The notes under the pieces were generated by a model. It was given only the letters and a program-made list of their open reading frames with translations. It was not told the DNA's origin and did no database searches. Below, in pieces: positions 62,883 through 64,000 of a DNA stretch of 64,000 nucleotides. Within the stretch, counting starts at the first letter, position 1, and each line of letters starts with the position of its first letter. The translations under genes and the position numbers were made by a program. Source of the DNA: JACQQW01 sp964520655 (lineage in GTDB: Bacteria > Omnitrophota > Gorgyraeia > Zapsychrales > Fredricksoniimonadaceae); NCBI GenBank assembly GCA_964520655.1, contig CAZFNI010000005.1:62001-126000 (forward strand), in the 5' to 3' direction.

Positions 62883-63665
62883 ATGAAAAACAACCGTCAA
62901 ATTTTAACACTAACGTTCCTAAGTCTTTTGGTTTCAATGCCCAATATCCTTTTTGCCCAAAATTTCGCTTTAATTAATAAAAAACCAAAAGAAGAACCCA
63001 AAAAAGAAGAAAAAGCGCCCTTTATCACGGAGTCGGAAGCCAAAGGATTGAAGGCTGCTGAAGCCTTTGCTGTTGAAAATAAAAGCAAATACACCCTCGG
63101 AAAAACGGACGTCATTGAGATCACGGTCCAGCGCCATCCTGAGGTCAGCGGCAAATTCATTCTCAACAATGAAGGCAAGATCCAATACCAGTTTGTCGGT
63201 GACCTGAAATTAGAAGGTCTAACCAAAGAAGAAGCCCAGCCTGTCATCGTTAAGATCCTGGAAAAATTCATCATCAGTCCGGAAGTAACGGTTCAGATCC
63301 TTGAATACAACAGCAAGATCGTTTATGTCGTGGGTGAGGTTGGAGCGCCCGGCAAGATCTATATGCGCGGCGACACCATTACAGTACGTGACGCATTATT
63401 ATCGGCCGGTTTGCCTCAGTTGACCGCCGCGACCGATGTGGCCACATTATTCACACCAGCGGACGACGGGAAAGTTGTCCTCAAAAAGGTGAATGTCCAT
63501 TCATTATTGTTCAAAGGAGACTTAAGAGAGAACTATGTCATGAAGCCCGGCGATACTTTATATCTGCCAGCCACACTGTGGGCCAAGGTCGCGCGCTTTA
63601 TCAATCCGGTCACTCAACCCGTTTCTTCAGCTGTCGGAACTGGCTCAGCTCTGAAAGGATTCTAA
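62883..63665 (+). CDS. Polysaccharide export outer-membrane protein (Wza-like)
   Basis: 260 residues from the ATG at 62883; a longer frame from 62790 would run through the promoter. Signal peptide 1-25 (TFLSLLVSMPNILFAQ). A Lys/Glu-rich linker is followed by the Poly_export domain (LGKTDVIEITVQRHPEVSG) and SLBB domains (IVYVVGEVGAPGKIYMRGD; NYVMKPGDTLYLP). No lipobox cysteine is seen, unlike E. coli Wza. It should form the outer-membrane channel for a capsule or exopolysaccharide. Confidence 0.93.
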   Translation: MKNNRQILTLTFLSLLVSMPNILFAQNFALINKKPKEEPKKEEKAPFITESEAKGLKAAEAFAVENKSKYTLGKTDVIEITVQRHPEVSGKFILNNEGKIQYQFVGDLKLEGLTKEEAQPVIVKILEKFIISPEVTVQILEYNSKIVYVVGEVGAPGKIYMRGDTITVRDALLSAGLPQLTAATDVATLFTPADDGKVVLKKVNVHSLLFKGDLRENYVMKPGDTLYLPATLWAKVARFINPVTQPVSSAVGTGSALKGF

Positions 63666-63674
63666 GGATATCCT

Positions 63675-64000
63675 ATGAACAATATCAACCAATCGATCCA
63701 AGGCTATCTTAAAATATTCTTCCGCCGCAAGTGGATGGTGATCATCCCGTCGTTCGCGGGGCTTATCCTGGGGATCTGCCTAAGCGTTGTCCTGCCCAGG
63801 CAATATGCGTCCTCAACAACGATCATGGTGCAGGAAGGGAAGTCTGATAATCCCTTGTTCAATAACCTGGCCGTGTCCTCAACGATGATGCAGCGCGCCC
63901 AAAGCATCCGGGAAACGATATTAGGATGGGACAGCTTAGTCAAATTGGTTAAACGTTTGAATCTCGACCAGAACGTTAAGTCAACATTGGATTTTGAACG
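63675..64000 (+). CDS. Wzz/GumC-like polysaccharide co-polymerase, N-terminal part (3' end outside window)
   Basis: The first 108 residues are visible: NQSIQGYLKIFFRRKWMVII with a first membrane helix (about 20-40, VIIPSFAGLILGICLSVVL), then the periplasmic start PRQYASSTTIMVQEG and an amphipathic helix. This is the Wzz-domain opening of chain-length regulators that pair with Wza-type channels. It starts 9 bp after the export gene. Whether a BY-kinase domain follows cannot be seen. Confidence 0.9.
   Translation, partial: MNNINQSIQGYLKIFFRRKWMVIIPSFAGLILGICLSVVLPRQYASSTTIMVQEGKSDNPLFNNLAVSSTMMQRAQSIRETILGWDSLVKLVKRLNLDQNVKSTLDFE

Noticed and set aside
61..63661. Many antisense and out-of-frame ORFs of 60-180 codons
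   Set aside because: They lie inside well-recognised genes, lack ribosome sites and show no family motifs. They are shadows of the true frames.
1..64000. CRISPR array, transposon, prophage, tRNA or rRNA
   Set aside because: No direct-repeat array, terminal inverted repeats, transposase or integrase, and no cloverleaf-like intergenic space; gaps are all under about 155 bp.

Overview
The window reads as part of a bacterial chromosome of moderate GC content. It is almost fully coding, with long co-directional operons and many 1-20 bp gene overlaps. The gene mix points to a facultative, hydrogen-metabolising respirer: F-type ATP synthase, a b6-type quinol:cytochrome c reductase, a NAD-linked [NiFe] hydrogenase, pyruvate:ferredoxin oxidoreductase and an aa3-type oxygen reductase. 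My best guess is Candidatus Omnitrophota or a neighbouring PVC-related lineage. This rests on gene content and protein flavour only, since no marker search was possible. I see no rRNA, tRNA, CRISPR, insertion sequence or prophage, and no gene-free stretch above about 130 bp.

Layout. (A) 1-10182, + strand: end of the ATP synthase operon (atpG 3' end, atpD, short atpC), an orphan HicB-like miniprotein, a degenerate Nudix protein, then a respiratory complex (membrane HEAT protein, Rieske protein, split cytochrome b, eight-haem cytochrome c, two membrane proteins). (B) 10187-11083, - strand: LysR regulator with a palindrome upstream of its own start. (C) 11210-22454, +: nickel/cobalt permease, hoxEFUYH, the endopeptidase and hypAFCDE, i.e. 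a complete group 3d-like hydrogenase with its maturation set. (D) 22542-27097, +: nifJ and a dihydroorotate-dehydrogenase-like partner under a clear promoter. (E) 27186-34575, +: cupredoxin-type protein, cytochrome oxidase subunits I, III, IV, two miniproteins, subunit II, haem A synthase, haem O synthase and an SCO-DUF420 fusion. (F) 37559-34546, -: B12-type radical SAM protein, 7Fe ferredoxin and four small membrane proteins in one apparent operon.

(G) 37654-43721, +: tetrapyrrole-methylase family protein, aconitase, GST, Nudix, L,D-transpeptidase, small membrane protein and ElbB. (H) 43789-49697, +: leuC, leuD, ilvD, aroC, an SDR and a thioredoxin-like ferredoxin behind a consensus sigma-70 promoter. 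(I) 49833-53821, +: acyl-CoA dehydrogenase and a cNMP/pseudo-P-loop/patatin fusion. (J) 53844-62730, +: HemC-CobA-HemD fusion, hemB, hemL, a sugar-phosphate cupin, galE, VanZ-like protein, ssb, a secreted HEAT protein and a GH26-like protein. (K) 62883-64000, +: start of a polysaccharide export locus (Wza-like, Wzz-like).

Together these genes describe H2/NAD(P)H and pyruvate oxidation feeding a quinone pool, electron flow through a cytochrome bc complex to oxygen, and local supply of haem, including haem A, for these enzymes. The points most worth a second look are the HemC module that lacks its cofactor domain, oxidase subunit I without the K-channel lysine, the radical SAM/ferredoxin/miniprotein operon, the three-part patatin protein, and three promoters placed so that transcription would start at the start codon (leaderless mRNAs).
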